From positions 11,185-75,184 of the forward strand of contig CAZUXY010000016.1 in NCBI GenBank assembly GCA_964624235.1: DNA of 64,000 nucleotides, in the 5' to 3' direction. Below the pieces are notes generated by a model that worked only from the letters and a program-made list of their open reading frames with translations, was not told the DNA's origin and did no database searches. This DNA is from CAZUXY01 sp964624235. Lineage in GTDB: Bacteria > Spirochaetota > UBA4802 > UBA5368. Positions 62,125-64,000 of this stretch are shown one piece after another (position 1 is the first letter of the stretch; the number at the start of each line of letters is the position of its first letter). The position numbers and the translations under genes were made by a program.

Positions 62125-64000
62125 ATGAGCAAAATAATTGGAATTGATCTGGGGACGACCAACTCTTGCGTCTCGGTAATGATGGGAGGAGAACCTGTAG
62201 TTATACAGAATTCCGAAGGGCAGCGGACCACTCCTTCAATTGTCGCCTATACCGATAAAGGTGAACGTCTTGTGGGGCAGGTTGCCAAGAACCAGATAAT
62301 AACCAATCCGGAAAACACCATCAGATCCATCAAGCGGTTCATGGGGCGGAATTTTTCGGAGATCAGTGAAGAGATTAAAATGGTCGCATATACCGTGTTG
62401 GATGACGGTAAATCCGGGGTAAAGGTTAAGACTAACTACGGTGAGTTTTCGCCGCAGGAGATATCAGCCAGGATTCTGCAGAAGATGAAACAGACGGCAG
62501 AGGATTTTCTGGGCGAACCGGTAACCAGGGCGGTCATAACCGTTCCCGCATATTTCAATGACTCTCAGCGACAGGCCACCAAGGATGCCGGTAAGATCGC
62601 CGGGCTGCATGTCGAAAGGATCATCAATGAACCGACCGCGGCGGCGCTGGCCTATGGTCTGGACAAGAAGAGTAAAAACGAGAAGATTGCCGTATACGAT
62701 CTTGGAGGCGGTACCTTCGATGTCTCCATTCTTGAACTTGGAGACGGTGTCTTCGAGGTAAAATCGACGAACGGCAACACACACCTCGGCGGAGATGACT
62801 TTGACCAGCGGATAATGAACTGGCTCATGACCGAGTTTAAAAAACAGACCGGGATTGATGTATCGGGCGACAAAATGGCGCTGCAGCGGCTTAAGGAGGG
62901 GGCGGAAAAAGCGAAAATCGAGTTGTCGGGTAAAATGCAGACAGAAATCAATATCCCGTTCCTCACGGCCGACCAGGGAGGGCCCAAGCACCTGATAATG
63001 ACCCTCACCAGGGCAAAATTCGAACAACTGGTAGAAGACCTGATCGAATCCACCAAAGAACCCTGTACCAGGGCCCTTGATGATGCGGGACTTAACCCCG
63101 GAGAAATCGACGAAGTGATCCTTGTGGGAGGGTCTACCCGTATACCGGCGGTACAAGAGCTGGTAAAAAGAATTTTCGGCAAGGAACCACACAAGGGAGT
63201 CAACCCCGATGAGGTAGTGGCGGTCGGGGCGGCCATCCAGGGTGGAGTGCTTGCGGGTGATGTACATGACGTGCTGCTTCTGGATGTCACTCCCCTCTCA
63301 CTCGGCATAGAAACCCTGGGAGGCGTGATGACCAAGCTTATTGAGCGAAATACCACGATTCCGACCCGCAAAAGCCAGATTTTTTCCACCGCGGCCGACA
63401 ACCAGCCGGCAGTTTCCATCCACGTGCTTCAGGGTGAGAGGGAAATGGCGTTACAGAACAGGACCCTGGGCCGTTTCGATCTGGTGGGTATACCTCCCGC
63501 GCCGCGCGGAATTCCGCAGATAGAGGTGACGTTCGATATAGATGCGAACGGGATCGTTCATGTTTCGGCCAAAGACCTCGGGACAGGGAAAGAGCAGAAG
63601 ATACGTATAGAATCATCAAGCGGTCTCAGTGAAGACGAGATCAAAAAGATGGTAAAAGAAGCTGAAGAACACGCCGTTGAAGACAAAGCAGCGCGGGAAA
63701 AAGTGGAGGTACGCAACGAAGCCGACGCCCTTATCTACTCAATCGAAAAACTGATGAAGGAAAACGAAGGGAAGGTAGATCCCTCCGAGAAGCAGAGCAT
63801 TGAAAATGAGATCAGTAATCTGCGCAGCGTGATGGAATCGGGAGACGTGAACTCCATAAAGGCGGCGAAATCCAAGCTGGAACAGGCATCGCATAAATTC
63901 GCCGAACGGATATACCGTGAAGCATCCGCCAAGGGATCTGAAGCCTCTGCGGATGCGAAATCAGAAGGAGCTAAAAGTAGTTCCGATGCCGGGGATTCAG
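62125..64000 (+). CDS. dnaK: Chaperone DnaK (Hsp70), cut by the window end
   Basis: The start ATG is preceded by AAGGAG. The ATPase domain has IGIDLGTTNSCV, YDLGGGTFDVS and LVGGSTRIPAVQ, and the substrate-binding domain begins near GIETLGGVMTKLIERNTTIPT. The window ends inside the C-terminal low-complexity tail (Ser/Ala/Asp/Lys-rich), so only the last residues are missing. It is the third gene of the hrcA operon; dnaJ would be expected next. Confidence 0.97.
   Translation, partial: MSKIIGIDLGTTNSCVSVMMGGEPVVIQNSEGQRTTPSIVAYTDKGERLVGQVAKNQIITNPENTIRSIKRFMGRNFSEISEEIKMVAYTVLDDGKSGVKVKTNYGEFSPQEISARILQKMKQTAEDFLGEPVTRAVITVPAYFNDSQRQATKDAGKIAGLHVERIINEPTAAALAYGLDKKSKNEKIAVYDLGGGTFDVSILELGDGVFEVKSTNGNTHLGGDDFDQRIMNWLMTEFKKQTGIDVSGDKMALQRLKEGAEKAKIELSGKMQTEINIPFLTADQGGPKHLIMTLTRAKFEQLVEDLIESTKEPCTRALDDAGLNPGEIDEVILVGGSTRIPAVQELVKRIFGKEPHKGVNPDEVVAVGAAIQGGVLAGDVHDVLLLDVTPLSLGIETLGGVMTKLIERNTTIPTRKSQIFSTAADNQPAVSIHVLQGEREMALQNRTLGRFDLVGIPPAPRGIPQIEVTFDIDANGIVHVSAKDLGTGKEQKIRIESSSGLSEDEIKKMVKEAEEHAVEDKAAREKVEVRNEADALIYSIEKLMKENEGKVDPSEKQSIENEISNLRSVMESGDVNSIKAAKSKLEQASHKFAERIYREASAKGSEASADAKSEGAKSSSDAGDS

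Noticed and set aside
1..64000. CRISPR arrays, insertion sequences, prophage or att sites
   Set aside because: No regularly spaced direct repeats, transposase, integrase or phage structural genes were seen.

Overview
The window is a continuous stretch of bacterial chromosome from a Gram-negative, probably anaerobic bacterium. The outer envelope is implied by a BamA-type barrel protein, an OmpA-type lipoprotein and other lipoproteins. The order rplU-prp-rpmA-obg, a type III glutamine synthetase, HEAT-repeat, CheX-like and S1-repeat proteins, and a CIRCE-controlled hrcA-grpE-dnaK operon are most compatible with a spirochaete-like lineage (Spirochaetota). This placement is an inference without a database search; another anaerobic lineage such as Desulfobacterota is not excluded. 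There is no phage, insertion sequence or CRISPR array. Almost everything is housekeeping plus a few lineage-specific accessory operons.

Layout. 1-4.8 kb: the 3' part of a secreted peptidase/beta-propeller/barrel protein, then hisB-hisH-hisA. 5-8.1 kb: a GAF-GGDEF diguanylate cyclase, a small membrane protein, a CAU-anticodon tRNA, then rplU-prp-rpmA. 8.1-15.3 kb: obg-proB, secA and a phosphohexomutase, with a HAD phosphatase facing them. 15.5-20.5 kb: a CheX-like protein, an S1-repeat protein, OsmC, a HEAT protein and a PolB-like exonuclease. 20.6-28.6 kb: ilvD, two small envelope genes, an OmpA lipoprotein, rsgA with an MlaF-like ATPase, ilvE and class II aldolase. 28.6-34.2 kb: a sensor/receiver hybrid, a lone MshEN-like domain, glycerol kinase, a NeuB-family synthase and a lipoprotein.

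34.2-39.6 kb is the most distinctive part. An IclR regulator is divergent from a three-gene operon encoding two 2-hydroxyacyl-CoA dehydratase/benzoyl-CoA reductase-type subunits and an acyl-CoA ligase. A perfect 27-bp palindrome sits at the predicted transcription start of that operon. Just past the 3' end of the IclR gene lies a second, isolated CIRCE element with its own leftward promoter and a terminator about 100 nt away, which predicts a heat-shock-controlled small RNA.

39.6-44.2 kb holds a large multi-PAS histidine kinase between two similar single-domain response regulators. 44.5-47.5 kb is a two-gene operon of a hydantoinase/oxoprolinase-like protein and a histone-deacetylase-like amidohydrolase with a C-terminal zinc ribbon. 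47.5-51.7 kb is nitrogen assimilation (glnN, PII, amt). 51.9-59 kb carries rsmA, a large radical SAM protein, a DUF4197 protein, two SDRs and a VOC protein. The window ends in the CIRCE-controlled hrcA-grpE-dnaK operon, with dnaK cut by the window edge.
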